Assembly: GCA_949752735.1 (NCBI GenBank)
Contig: OX457042.1
Coordinates: 36,919,868 to 36,983,867, forward strand
From: Lumbricus terrestris
Lineage: Eukaryota; Annelida; Clitellata; Crassiclitellata; Lumbricidae
Direction of reading: 5' to 3'
DNA length: 64,000 nt
The stretch's first letter is position 1. Each line of letters starts with the position of its first letter. Below are positions 23,601 to 59,177 of the stretch, piece by piece. The translations under genes were made by a program, and so were the position numbers. The notes beneath the pieces were generated by a model. It was given only the letters and a program-made list of their open reading frames with translations. It did no database searches and was not told the origin of the DNA.

Positions 23601-26600
23601 TCTATTCAACTAGCTCTACTCTCAAAACATTCCACTTGCTGTATAAAAATCATAAGGCTTTTCGGCCTTCACACGACCTGCAGCTAGGTTTGTGCAAACA
23701 ACAAACTGTTGCCAAATAAAATTTTATCATCTCCCCCAGACAGTGACATAAAATCAATACTTTTCTTTCTGGCCATAATCCATAATTTTTTTTTTATCTC
23801 GCCTGTTGAAGGGTATACCGTTTTCTACCAAATGATTTCTTCGCAACACTTGTTTCATTCGAACAGCTAGATGTCATGTGTTTCGGCATTTTCAATGGCT
23901 ATGGCTGTGTTTTTAGTAAAATTATGCTACTGCACTGCAAGAAACTCACTTGACATTGGCCCTCAAGTGATGTAATAAGATTTAAAGTAGCCACGTCCTG
24001 AGTCAATACTGGGATTCAAATAAGCATGCCTAATTACCATAGTCGATATACAAGCCTTGCGGGGATAAAGTATAAACGCAATGCCGAAATATCGGACTAA
24101 CGGGTATATGAAAAGTTCAGCGAAGCCGGTTTATCGGTCTTTCATTCATTCATTCATTCATTCATTCATTCATTCGGACATTTGTATAGTGCTCCTTCAA
24201 GAAAAAACCTACTCAGAGGCACTCCCGACTCCAGCACGCCCAAAAAGAACAGTTTTGAGTTTAGTAAATATCGACTTGTAATTATTTGTTGTATCCACAG
24301 GGATGCAATAAATAATTACAAGTCGATATTTCAGCCGTATGGGCGAGAGGGTTAATGATGATGATAATGAAATTACCGTATATCTATAGATTTATGTTGT
24401 GCCTCTCGCGGAATGACTATTCAGAGGAAACTCCAGGGGAAAGAAAAAACAAGAGGCTGATGAAGAAGAACCAGTTGTTAGTTTAAATTTTAGTGAGGAA
24501 GGTCATTCCAAATTTCCAAATAGCAATTGCCCAAACTTTTGCAATAGGCAGTGGTAGTGCTGGGAACAAAAAGATAAGATGATCAGCAGAGTGCAATGAG
24601 TGTGGTGAAGGCGTGGATGAATACTTTTGCATATCATCTGAAAGGTATCTAGGGCATTTCCTGTTAGCTGTGCCTAGGAGACCAGAAAGTGGATCATTAT
24701 AATTGTTGCAGAAAATTCTCTCTTACTTACTGAGGTAATGATGTCGTGCTTTTGTTGTACACCTCTTGGACTGAGAGCACATTGTTCACTGTGACACATT
24801 AGTGATGCTTTTATATTTTTATATCATAAATATCTTCAGTATTGTGTTTATTGTTTTCCACATTGGTACTGAAGTGACAATATATTGGAATTTATGAAGA
24901 GATCAAGAGTAGAAGAGAGGATGAGCCAAGAATATATGACGATGTGTTTTATGATGAAAAGAGTGTAATAATAGATTGAAGAAATGTGATTTTATAATTG
25001 CATTCCGGTTCATTATGTTTGCTGGTTTTTTTCTTACAGGCTGGACAGGCGTATTTTATATCCGACTGCAAACCAATCAACAACTTTGAATTCTTTCGCC
25101 CGCTGGTTTGCTAATATATTCATTGTTACAATTTTAATGCAATATGATAAACAGGTTTTATGTGGGGGTGGCGGGGGCGGCGACGACGATGATGATGATC
25201 ATCAATATCCTTAGGCTCAATGCCCGTAGGAGTCCGACGCAACTCTCTGTCTGAGTCTGTCTTGCGTCATGTTGCCCAGCTTCAACTGGTCCGGCCAGCA
25301 GGTCTGCTCCATACCATTAACATTTTGGAGCAGCTAGACCACCTTGTCTGATTGAAGAGAATATTGGGAGAGAGGCATGAAGGACAACCTGGGTCAATGC
25401 CCGTATGTGTCCCACGCTCTCCCCCGACTCTCCACCAGTCTGTCCTGACCGGCCTGTGCATGATGATAATGCTTAATATTTAATAGAAATTGTTTTGTGC
25501 AACTTAATGAATTGTTTTGGTTAATTGACAATTGAACTGGAACCTTATTAAATATTGATTAGTACAAAATATATAGTTCCAACAAATTTAGACAGCAGTT
25601 TGAATAAAACTTCTGTCTGTGGCACATACTACGAAGAATTGATTGCAAATTCAACTCGTCTGTAGAATACATGAATTTATATAGCGCCCCTTCAAGATCT
25701 CTACTCAGAGGCGAATACGATAATATTTAAATCGGAATTCTGAAGTGGATTACAATTTTGACTGACCCATGTGAATCAATTGTGTTCAATTACATTACTA
25801 AAACTATTTTAGCTCTAGAAATCTTTTGGATTATTATGTAACTGATAAAATGGCATTGTAAGGTAGTGCCTAGTGAGAGGGATATCTAGCAGTAGGGTGA
25901 CGTTCTGATGTCTAATCGCTATTATCTAAAGTGGAAAACTTGCTTCTGTTATTTCAGGTGGAGGGTCTTGGATATCGTTTCCCAAAAATTCGAATTCCCC
26001 TCCCACTTGTCTACTTCTTAGGTAAGCATTTGCATACGTTAATAGATAGCAAAACTTCATTATCTTATATGTATAAATATGTAACATTATACAATTGTGT
26101 GACTGTGTATACTACATATATATATATACGGTATGTAATGAAGTCTTATATGCCAGTATGGATGGTTGCAGTATTGCAGTATTTAAGAAGATAATTTTTG
26201 TTATTAGCTACTGTTTAACAAGACTGTGTCATAACAAAGATAATAAGCATCACCCTCCTCCTTTATTTAGACTTTATACTGGCACTACTAGAGAAAGGTG
26301 GTGGTAGATTAAGGAGAAGTAAATTATTATCAGTTATATTAGTTTTGTTATAAGTAAATAACTGCTATAAGTGAATGTGTTTTTTATGCTGAGCATTCTC
26401 ATGTGTGGCCCATCTTCATTTCAGCCTTCATTACTGAACTTGTGCATTCCATTATCGGCAGAGTGTACAACTTTCAGCCACTTCTTACGAGAACTGAGGT
26501 ATGAATAAAACTCATTGGATTGGTGTTTCAAAAAACATTTAGTAACATATTATGTAAAACAAATACGGGACATTTTGTGTTTTAGTTAGACTGTATTCTC

Positions 26601-27542
26601 TGCAAATCATGTAATGATTAGTCTCATTTTGAAGTGCTGGGAGAGGAATGATTAGTCTCATTTTGAAGCACTGGTGGGGAAGAATGATTCGTCTTATTTT
26701 GAAGTGCTGGGGGGGAGGAATGATTCGTCTTATTTTGAAGTGCCGGGGGAGGAATGTATGTATGCACTTTACAATGTTGACATGTTAAGTTTGAGTTAAC
26801 CCAAATATTTGTTTTAGAAGCATATGATATAATGGTTTCTGTTTCAAAGCTGCCCTTGAGTATTTTTATTATTCAAGGATAACTTTAAGACAGAAACAAA
26901 ACAATTTAATAGGTTGTCAGTTGATACTGTATTCATGATTGTTAAGGTTTAGTTCTAATGTCTTATAAGGAAATAGGTCAGGCACTGACTTCAGCAGAAT
27001 TTGCAGATTTGCTGTTTGCTTCTAACCTTATACTCCAGTAGCCAATTAAACTGCTTCGTATCAGAAGCATGTGTGAGCAAAAAACGCGGCCAGAGTTTTT
27101 ATACAGCATAGAACCCCTCATTACCGATAGATCGCTATGTTACACACAGTTGGTAGACAGTTGAAATTAATTGAGTAATTATGCAATAATTATTTTGAAC
27201 TCGGCACTGAACTGTCTAGGGATTTGAGAGTTAATAAGTATCTACTTATATTGCAGTGTGCGGGGTCAAGTCTTCCTAACAGTTGCTGATTGTTGTCTTT
27301 GGTAGGTTTATAAGACCGGTGTCACGCACTATTTCAAAATTGAGAAGGCAAAGCAACATTTGGGCTACAAACCACTGGTGCAGAATGACATCAGCAGTGT
27401 GCTACGGTGGTACAAAGAAAGAGGCTTTGGCAGAAATTCACACAGCAGTGCATTTTCAACGATTCGATCAATTGCTCTCGCTCTTTTGCTTTCATTTCTG
27501 TTTACTGCCTTCCTCCTATCATTCCTACCAACTGTACGATAG
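14505..27542 (+). CDS. SDR42E1: SDR42E1-like short-chain dehydrogenase/reductase (3-beta-HSD family)
   Basis: Ten coding exons: 14505-14666, 17161-17256, 18144-18201, 19534-19649, 20342-20503, 21511-21645, 25040-25105, 25958-26021, 26425-26498 and 27306-27542. All phases fit and give 389 residues, close to the vertebrate 393. The N-terminal Rossmann motif TGGGGYVG binds NAD(P). The catalytic YSRTK is in exon 5 and the active-site Ser region [11 protein letters not shown] is in exon 4. Nearly invariant SDR42E1 segments are present: [58 protein letters not shown]-terminal hydrophobic stretch (about 363-385) is a probable membrane anchor, as in the family. The family is related to 3-beta-hydroxysteroid dehydrogenases; a steroid or sterol substrate is inferred, not shown. 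Its neighbour downstream is convergent. Confidence 0.96.
14930..15065 (+). mobile_element. LINE reverse-transcriptase fragment
   Basis: The translation around [14 protein letters not shown] matches the RT motif DLSAAFDTVDH of CR1/L2/Jockey-type LINEs. Short relic in SDR42E1 intron 1. Confidence 0.5.
15162..16177. mobile_element. piggyBac-like non-autonomous element (TTAA ends)
   Basis: Left end TTAACTCTTCCGCAG (15162) and right end, read inward, TTAACTCTGTCGCAG (to 16177) form a 15-base inverted repeat flanked by TTAA, the piggyBac target. Just inside the left end is an imperfect hairpin TGCGGTC-GAAT-GTGACCGCA. About 1 kb, no transposase recognised. Confidence 0.55.
16705..16940 (+). mobile_element. 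tRNA-derived SINE (family A), best copy
   Basis: Box A TGGTGTAGTGG (16714-16724) and box B GGTTCAAATCC (16757-16767) in a tRNA-like head, then a body ending GAAGGGGCGCTATAAC and a (CATA)n tail. The tail region matches the 3' end of the LINE at 8893-9552. Located in SDR42E1 intron 1. Confidence 0.75.
17161..17256 (+). CDS. SDR42E1: SDR42E1 exon 2
   Basis: Acceptor TTCTTTTAG, donor ACAG|GTTCGA; 32 codons in phase 0. Ends with the family signature [12 protein letters not shown]. Confidence 0.93.
18144..18201 (+). CDS. SDR42E1: SDR42E1 exon 3
   Basis: 58 bases between acceptor TTTATTTACAG and donor CGAG|GTAATG, ending in phase 1. Encodes [19 protein letters not shown]. Confidence 0.92.
18300..18525 (-). 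mobile_element. LINE 3'-end fragment
   Basis: Carries the GCGCTTCTGAGTAGCC...TTGAAGAGGC tail (minus strand) shared with the LINE at 8893-9552, preceded by RT-tail-like sequence. Lies in SDR42E1 intron 3. Confidence 0.5.
19110..19440 (+). mobile_element. LINE 3'-end fragment with RT-tail motif
   Basis: Encodes [19 protein letters not shown] (19231-19300), the CR1/L2-type motif. It is followed by the CTTCTGAGTAGAGAACCTTG tail and a (TAAA)n end at about 19425-19440. Same strand as SDR42E1, intron 3. Confidence 0.65.
19534..19649 (+). CDS. SDR42E1: SDR42E1 exon 4 (active-site Ser region)
   Basis: Acceptor GTTGAAAG, donor ATAAG|GTCTTT; 116 bases returning to phase 0. Contains [15 protein letters not shown] and [11 protein letters not shown]. 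Confidence 0.92.
20342..20503 (+). CDS. SDR42E1: SDR42E1 exon 5 (catalytic YxxxK)
   Basis: 54 codons, phase 0 both sides. Contains the catalytic YSRTK and [16 protein letters not shown]. Confidence 0.94.
21160..21340 (+). mobile_element. LINE reverse-transcriptase fragment
   Basis: The translation [16 protein letters not shown] is a decayed RT motif (DLSAAFDTVDH). Relic in SDR42E1 intron 5. Confidence 0.5.
21511..21645 (+). CDS. SDR42E1: SDR42E1 exon 6
   Basis: Acceptor GTTTTTTAG, donor TGCG|GTATGT; 45 codons including [20 protein letters not shown], the typical substrate-domain segment. Confidence 0.93.
21936..23418. mobile_element. TIR element with 9-bp TSD and internal 87-bp tandem repeat
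   Basis: Ends CAGTGTTTAATCTAG and its reverse complement, flanked on both sides by TTGGCCCAA (21927-21935 and 23419-23427). A 9-base duplication fits a Mutator-like or Merlin-like element better than hAT. Subterminal G/C runs and a hairpin GAGCGTCCGAAGGACGCTC (near 22001) lie inside the left end. Non-autonomous; sits in SDR42E1 intron 6. Confidence 0.7.
22079..22420. repeat. 87-bp tandem repeat, 4 copies plus a degenerate one
   Basis: Units start at CATCAGAAACTTTTTGAATT near 22080, 22167, 22253 and 22340 with very high identity. A diverged fifth copy follows at about 22480-22560. Internal to the TIR element. Confidence 0.85.
24141..24268 (-). mobile_element. LINE 3'-end fragment with (GAAT)n tail
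   Basis: Same tail as 8893-8990: (ATTC)n on plus at 24142-24175, then the GGACATTTGTATAGTGCTCC tail. In SDR42E1 intron 6. The rest of that intron (23428-25039) shows only AT-rich sequence and a second LINE/SINE-tail remnant near 24390-24620. Confidence 0.6.
25040..25105 (+). CDS. SDR42E1: SDR42E1 exon 7
   Basis: 22 codons after acceptor TTCTTACAG; donor CTG|GTTTGC. Encodes GQAYFISD and NNFEFFRPL. Confidence 0.93.
25672..25712 (-). mobile_element. SINE/LINE tail fragment
   Basis: Tail phrase ATAGCGCCCCTTCAAG...CTACTCAGAGGCG (plus), common to SINE family A and the LINE. Only the end survives; in SDR42E1 intron 7. Confidence 0.45.
25958..26021 (+). CDS. SDR42E1: SDR42E1 exon 8
   Basis: Acceptor TATTTCAG, donor TTAG|GTAAGC; begins VEGLGYRFP. 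The phase continues exactly from exon 7. Confidence 0.93.
26425..26498 (+). CDS. SDR42E1: SDR42E1 exon 9
   Basis: Acceptor CATTTCAG, donor TGAG|GTATGA; encodes [20 protein letters not shown]. Confidence 0.93.
26616..26756 (+). repeat. 35-bp minisatellite, about 4 copies
   Basis: Unit GATTAGTCTCATTTTGAAGT plus GCTGGGGGAGGAAT, repeated in tandem in SDR42E1 intron 9. Confidence 0.75.
27306..27542 (+). CDS. SDR42E1: SDR42E1 last exon with stop and C-terminal anchor
   Basis: Acceptor [20 protein letters not shown] start, [11 protein letters not shown], then an Ala/Leu/Phe-rich hydrophobic C-terminus (probable membrane anchor). TAG stop at 27540-27542. Confidence 0.94.
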   Translation, partial: VYKTGVTHYFKIEKAKQHLGYKPLVQNDISSVLRWYKERGFGRNSHSSAFSTIRSIALALLLSFLFTAFLLSFLPTVR

Positions 27543-27744
27543 ACTTTCCTACTTAGGCTGATATTTTAGGAGACACTTTTTTACAATAATGATGAATATT
27601 AATAACATTATGTTTAAATATTATTTATTACTACTATCACGGTGCTCGGATGACATTAAACGTTTTTCCTTATCGCTAGTCGTTATCTTTGCTTATGCAA
27701 TTGCAATTCTAATTCAACATTAATTTTATATAGTATCACTTCAA

Positions 27745-27750
27745 AATAAA
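27745..27750 (+). promoter_or_regulatory. Candidate poly(A) signal of SDR42E1
   Basis: AATAAA about 200 bases after the stop codon on the coding strand. Confidence 0.4.
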
Positions 27751-28379
27751 ATTATTTTAGATGTCCAAATGTTCATCATAGCATTGTTCAGATAACCAGA
27801 AATGCTCATGCACAAATGCTAAGTTATTGTCAAGTGTTGAAAGCTGACATTGTCGTCAGAATTCTTAGATGAAGGTTGTAGAAGACACGACTTTCAAACA
27901 TTACTCGCACCACAAGATGTGCATAAATTCCACTCTGTCTCTCCCGTTCTGTCTCAAGTTGCTCATCTGTATTCCCTCCATCTCATCTCTTCTTCCCATT
28001 GTTGGCTTCTATCAATCTTTTGAGGCATTAGAACTCAGTAAGTCTTCTAAGTTCTGCACTAGAAGATCTTTCAACACAGCAGCGAAAGACTTCACAGCTA
28101 AACAAGAAACATGTAATTATTTGTCTGTACAATTGTATTTGAGTACTTAGAAAAGTTGGTAACTAAGTTCATTTACCAAAACAGACGGACTTTAGTCAAC
28201 GTTAAGAACCACAACACTTCAGATAGAGCTGGGGCTACGGGCAGGACAGGCATACATAATGTAGAGAGAGATGGAGCAGTGCAGAATGCACCAGGTTGGA
28301 GCAGGTTTGAAGTACAATACTCTTATCTGTCAAATTGGTTATGTCTACACATCAAATATAAAATCTAATATTCAAAGTT
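27751..28379. other. Convergent intergenic/3' UTR interval
   Basis: Between the two convergent genes; no separate gene seen. Both 3' UTRs must end within 27543-28578. Confidence 0.4.
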
Positions 28380-28385
28380 TTTATT
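28380..28385 (-). promoter_or_regulatory. Candidate poly(A) signal of the receptor cyclase
   Basis: AATAAA on the minus strand about 195 bases beyond the stop codon at 28579-28581. Confidence 0.35.
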
Positions 28386-28578
28386 ACGAAATTGATATCA
28401 CACAAATGTCACAAGTCTTTGTTTCTGGCACCATAATGAAATGCTACAAGTCCCTCTGTCATTTGCACAAGTTCTAAGAATTACAGCTTATTACGAAATT
28501 AATTTTTGGCAAAAATTTATACTCAACGATTGGACTTTCAATTAATTAAAATTGGCAGATCAAATGGATTGTGTCATT

Positions 28579-54602
<26,024 letters not shown>

Positions 54603-54681
54603 CTAGAACAGCGAACAAGAATTATTCTGACAGTTATCTTCATTCATGCAGTTACATGATTTCACTCCTATCAGTATTCCC

Positions 54682-54683
54682 TG

Positions 54684-54729
<46 letters not shown>
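54682..54729. repeat. (TA)n microsatellite
   Basis: About 23 TA units upstream of the first receptor cyclase exon found. Confidence 0.95.
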
Positions 54730-54731
<2 letters not shown>

Positions 54732-55482
54732 AGTGCATGTTGTTATATCAGTCATATTACTGCAATACTGCATATCACAGTACTTAATAATTCGCAGTAC
54801 CATGGGTATTACAGTAAAGGCAGACGACCAGTGTCAACCCAGCTTGCCAAATAGTTAAAGGGCAGTTATGCTTAAGATTACCGGTATTGCTGATTTACTT
54901 GGCAGACGGTCCGGAAATTGGCGACTCTTGTTTGAACTACAGTAAATACTGACTAAGGTGCATGGTCAGTGGCAGAAAGAGTTTAAGACCAAGTGCTACA
55001 TTTGCAAAATCTGATCATCAAAAATTCCAATGTCCTGTTCAGTGCTACATTTAGGGTTCAATTCCAAAGCTCTATGCCTAATTTCGGTTGTTCTAAGAGA
55101 ACAAGTGATAATGCTTGAGTGTCAGACATACTACCGTATGATGCAATTCATTTCGATGCATTCCATGCCAACAATAAAATAATGCATGAAAGGTAAAAGA
55201 ATGTTTCACCAAACTAACAACTTTCATCGACTACTGTGCAGTGACACAACTCACTGAATTAGGTCATATGACTGCATAGACAATATTTTTTCTTGACAAC
55301 AGTAATATTAAGTAGGTAAGTAAGTAAGCACTTTCTTGAATCACCTGCCAAAGCATTGCAGAATTATTATGTTTATTCTAATTAGTTAGCATTTGCTATA
55401 GTACTGTAGTGTAACGCACAAATTGATAAATAATCAGTGTTGTTGAAAGTATCAGGGAAAAGTACTTAAGTAAAAGCAAATT
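54730..55482. other. No feature recognised
   Basis: AT-rich. I searched the minus strand for a signal-peptide exon of the receptor cyclase and found none. Confidence 0.35.
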
Positions 55483-55817
55483 TTGGTTTTCCGAAAAAAT
55501 CTTTCCCCACTCCCTCCACCCCGCCCCCACCACACCCCACGACACCCCCACAACACTCCGACCTACACTGGTACGCCACTCGTGAAATTTGGAGTTTGTG
55601 GAAAAATTTATTCTCTCACCCCCACCCCCAACCACCCCACCACACCCCGATCTCCAACGATACACCACCCGAGAAATTTTGATTTTCGGGAAAAATTCTC
55701 TTCCCTCATCCTCCGACCCCCACCGCACCTACGACACCCACCACTCTCCGACCTCCACCGGTACGCCATTTGTGAAATTTAGGTTTTCGTGAAAAAATTT
55801 CCTCCCACCCCACACCA

Positions 55818-55851
<34 letters not shown>

Positions 55852-57006
55852 CACCCCATGGCACACCACCACACTCCGACCTCCACCGGTACGCCACCCA
55901 TAAAATTTTAATTTGGGGAAATATTTTCTTCCTCCACCCCCACCACACCCAACGACACCCCACCACACTCCGACCTCCACCGGTAAGCCACCCGTAAAAT
56001 TTTAATTTGGGGGAAATATTTTCTTCCTCCACACCCAACGACACCCCACCACACTCCAACCTCCACCGATAAGCCACCCGTGAAATTTTGGTTTTCGGGA
56101 AAATTTCTTCCCCTTCTCCCACTCCTCCCCTACCCCCACCCCAACCACACACCTCGGCTCGCAGGGGTCGGGGCAGGGTGGGGGTGGTATGGGGGGGGGG
56201 TGGGTGAGAAAATTTTACAGAAAACCCAAATTTCACAGGTGGCGTACCGGTAGAGGTCGGAGTGTGGTGTGGTGGGGTGGGGTGGGTGGAGGAATTTTTC
56301 CGAAAATCAGTGGGGTGGGTCGGGGTATTTTTCCCGAAAATCCAAATTTCACGGGTGGCATACCGATAGAGGTCGGAGTGTGATGTGGTCAGGTGGGTGG
56401 GTGGGGTAATTTTCCCGAAAACCAGTGGGGTGGGTGGGGGGAGTAATTTTTTTCCAAAAACCCAAATTCACGGGTGGCGTACCAATGGAGGTCGGAGTGC
56501 GGTGAGGTTTTGAGGGTGGGTCGGGGGTGGTGGGGTTGAGAAGTGCGGAAAGGGTGTGGAGATGGTGGAGCATGGGGGCGGGGAAATTTTTTTGGAAAAC
56601 CCAAATTTCACGGGTGGCGTACCGGTGGCGGTCGGAGTGAGGTGGGGGGTTAGGTGGGTGGGGTGGTGGGGGAGGAGGTGGGGTTAGAGGGGAGCACACA
56701 CACCTCGGCCCGTAGGATCCGGGTGGGGCAGGGTGGGTGGGTGTGGGGTGGGGGGACGTGGGAAGAAAATTTTCCCGAAAACCCAAATTTCACGGGTGGC
56801 GTACCAGTGGAAGTCGGAGTGTGGTGGGGTGGGGTGGATGGTGGGGTGGAGGGGAGAGGTGTGTGAAAGGGGAGCTAGAGGTGAGGAGGAAATTTCATGG
56901 AGTGTTGTGGGTGAGGGGTGGGAGTTAGGGGAGGGGTGTGGTGTGGTTGTGGCCGGGAGCGGGTCGAATCTTAGATCTCCCGGGCAACGCCGAGTACCCC
57001 AGCTAG
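55483..57006 (+). mobile_element. Helitron-family element with inverted minisatellite
   Basis: The 3' end CCCGGGCAACGCCGAGTACC plus CCAGCTAG followed by T (57003-57006) matches the Helitron at 44595-45503. The body is an array with unit phrase AAATTTCACGGGTGGCGTAC / CGGTGGAGGTCGGAGTG: six copies in reverse orientation (55560-56075) and five forward (56236-56810), switching at about 56155. No Helitron 5' end was found, so the left boundary is approximate. Confidence 0.65.
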
Positions 57007-57509
57007 TACAATAATATATTAGGTAATATATAATAATTTATTTTTAATTGGTGTGCACTGTTAGAGGCACTTTACAAATTTAGACTGTCATCATCATTAT
57101 TATTATAATTAAATAAATTTGTAACGCACGTAAGGTCACATCAAAATGTGAATCTATATAATTACGGGTAGTCAGCCGCAAGAGGAAGATGCACCTAGAG
57201 ATCTGCGTGCTGGAAAGTCAATCAGTAATAGTGAGTTTTGAGCCGCTTTTTGAGCGACGAAAGTGAGTTTGAGATACCGGGTACAATAGAATACAATCAT
57301 GGAAGGAACATAAATGAAATTAAGTCCAGATGTCATTCACTGAATGACTTTTAGTTTCAACTTATTGCTCTGAAAAGGTTGGGAACCACAGTACCACTGG
57401 CATACACGTATATTGCCATGATTATGCTGGACACTAACTAGGCATAGGTACTACTCATCTTGAAAGCAATATCCCAATATTAGCAGTGCAGAATTTTTGT
57501 AGTGAGTAT
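57007..57509. other. No feature recognised
   Basis: AT-rich intergenic DNA. Confidence 0.35.
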
Positions 57510-57996
57510 CAGGGTGGAGATGATTTAAATCGGTTGATTTAAATCATTGATTTAAATCACGATTTAAATCGGTAATAAAAATCACGATTTAAAAATCACG
57601 ATTTAAATCGAATAGTGAAAATAAATTTCAATCAATGCTTTTGTGCCACACAACTTGCAGGTTTGTTTCCTTTCACTTAGCTGCAGCAGTGCAGCTGCCA
57701 GTTAGTGCATTCAGCATGCCCAGCAGGCTGACTCATCTGGCTGCACAGTGTAGTGAAGAAACTTAAAGCAGATCTGGCAGGCACTAGTGAATCGAGAATC
57801 AAAGAAAAAATTTCAGAAACGATATGACCAGGCTCTGTCCCCTCCTCATTTCTTGGCTAATATTGTTCATCCAAAGTACAGAGGAAAGAATCTGACTGAT
57901 GATGAGTATGGAACTGGAATGGATTTGGCTGGAAAGCAACATGCAACCGTGGTTCCGGATTATGCAGGAGAAGATGAACACTTGTATTGTGACTAA
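57510..57996 (+). mobile_element. hAT transposon 5' part with transposase fragment
   Basis: Starts CAGGGTGGAGATGATTTAAA with seven subterminal GATTTAAATC palindromes, typical of some hAT ends. A coding remnant at 57825-57920 (DQALSPPHFLANIVHPKYRG) matches the segment ALTPxHFLAxxLHPKYxG of hAT transposases. The right end is not found. Confidence 0.65.
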
Positions 57997-59177
57997 AATA
58001 TTTTACATCTGAATGACAACAGTTACTGGTGACTAGCACTAGCAGTGACCTAATAATATTAGCACCAGTAGTGACGTATGGGCCGATTCTAGCGCACCAG
58101 ACTGGTTCCCTGCTCTTCATATGCCTTATACGCTGGCTCCCTGATCTTCATGGACCTTCTACGCTGGTTCCCTGCTGCCGGGGGTCGCCGGGGTGCCCAG
58201 AGCTCCTCTGGAACACCACAAGGACACCTAGCCTGTCTCCCTACTTCAGCAGAGGACGCTGGGTCCCTGCGCTGGCTCCCAAGCCCGGCACCAGAAGGGC
58301 TGCAGATCTGATGCTTAGCATCTATGCTCTAACCCTAGATAGGAAGTAAAACATTGCAGATCAAACCTAATCTGCGCAACAACCAAACACAATAACCCTC
58401 ATTTGCTTAGCAACTTTGCCACATAACCCTAGATAGGAAGCGTGACATTACAGCTCAAACCTATTCTTTGTAGCAATCGCACTCTGGAATCCAAATCTGC
58501 GTAGCATCTGTGCTCTGTAACACTAGCGATAACCATGAAATTTTGGGCATAGGCAGAAATGTAGCTAAGTCCCTGGAACACCCGGAAGTGCTTACGCCAG
58601 TTTCCCAACGTACGCCGGGCATAACATTGGGCCTACATTGGCATCCAAGCGCTCTGTGCCACTCCGTCTCAGGAGCAGCACTAAGCGTGGAAGGGGCATC
58701 ATTAACTTAGTTCAGTCTTATAATTTTAGCGACACAGGAATTAAGGGGTTTAAACATCACTACATTTATTGAAATATTTGCTCTATTTTAACTCCTGAAA
58801 TTCCACACAGGTAATAATACACGAACACTATCAATTTAATACATCGTATTTCGCATGAATATTATTAATTTATCAATATTTGAATATTTTATTGAGTAAA
58901 ATGCGAATTACATGGAGAAACGAATATCTTAAGCATTCAACAGATGGCGCCCAAAGCAGCATCTTTGACATAGACACTTCAGACTTCCCCAGATGTCGCC
59001 AACGATCAGCTATCATCACAATAACACAGCTGCCATCATATTCAACAATTTTCTCACCTCGGAACTTCTTAATACCTTACTCCCTGCTCAACCTCTGATT
59101 CAACAGATTATCACACCAATACTTCTTATTATCTTATTTCTATGGCCTCAATCTACCAGGTATATACATATTGATAA
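57997..59177. other. No gene recognised; left flank of the foldback element
   Basis: Contains CTGGCTCCCTG/CTGGTTCCCTG phrases repeated near 58105-58275 and CCTAGATAGGAAG repeated at 58335 and 58428. Possibly another repeat family. Confidence 0.35.

Noticed and set aside
55483..57014. Several 60-176 codon Pro/Gly/Trp-rich frames on both strands
   Set aside because: Arise from G- or C-skewed repeats lacking stop codons.
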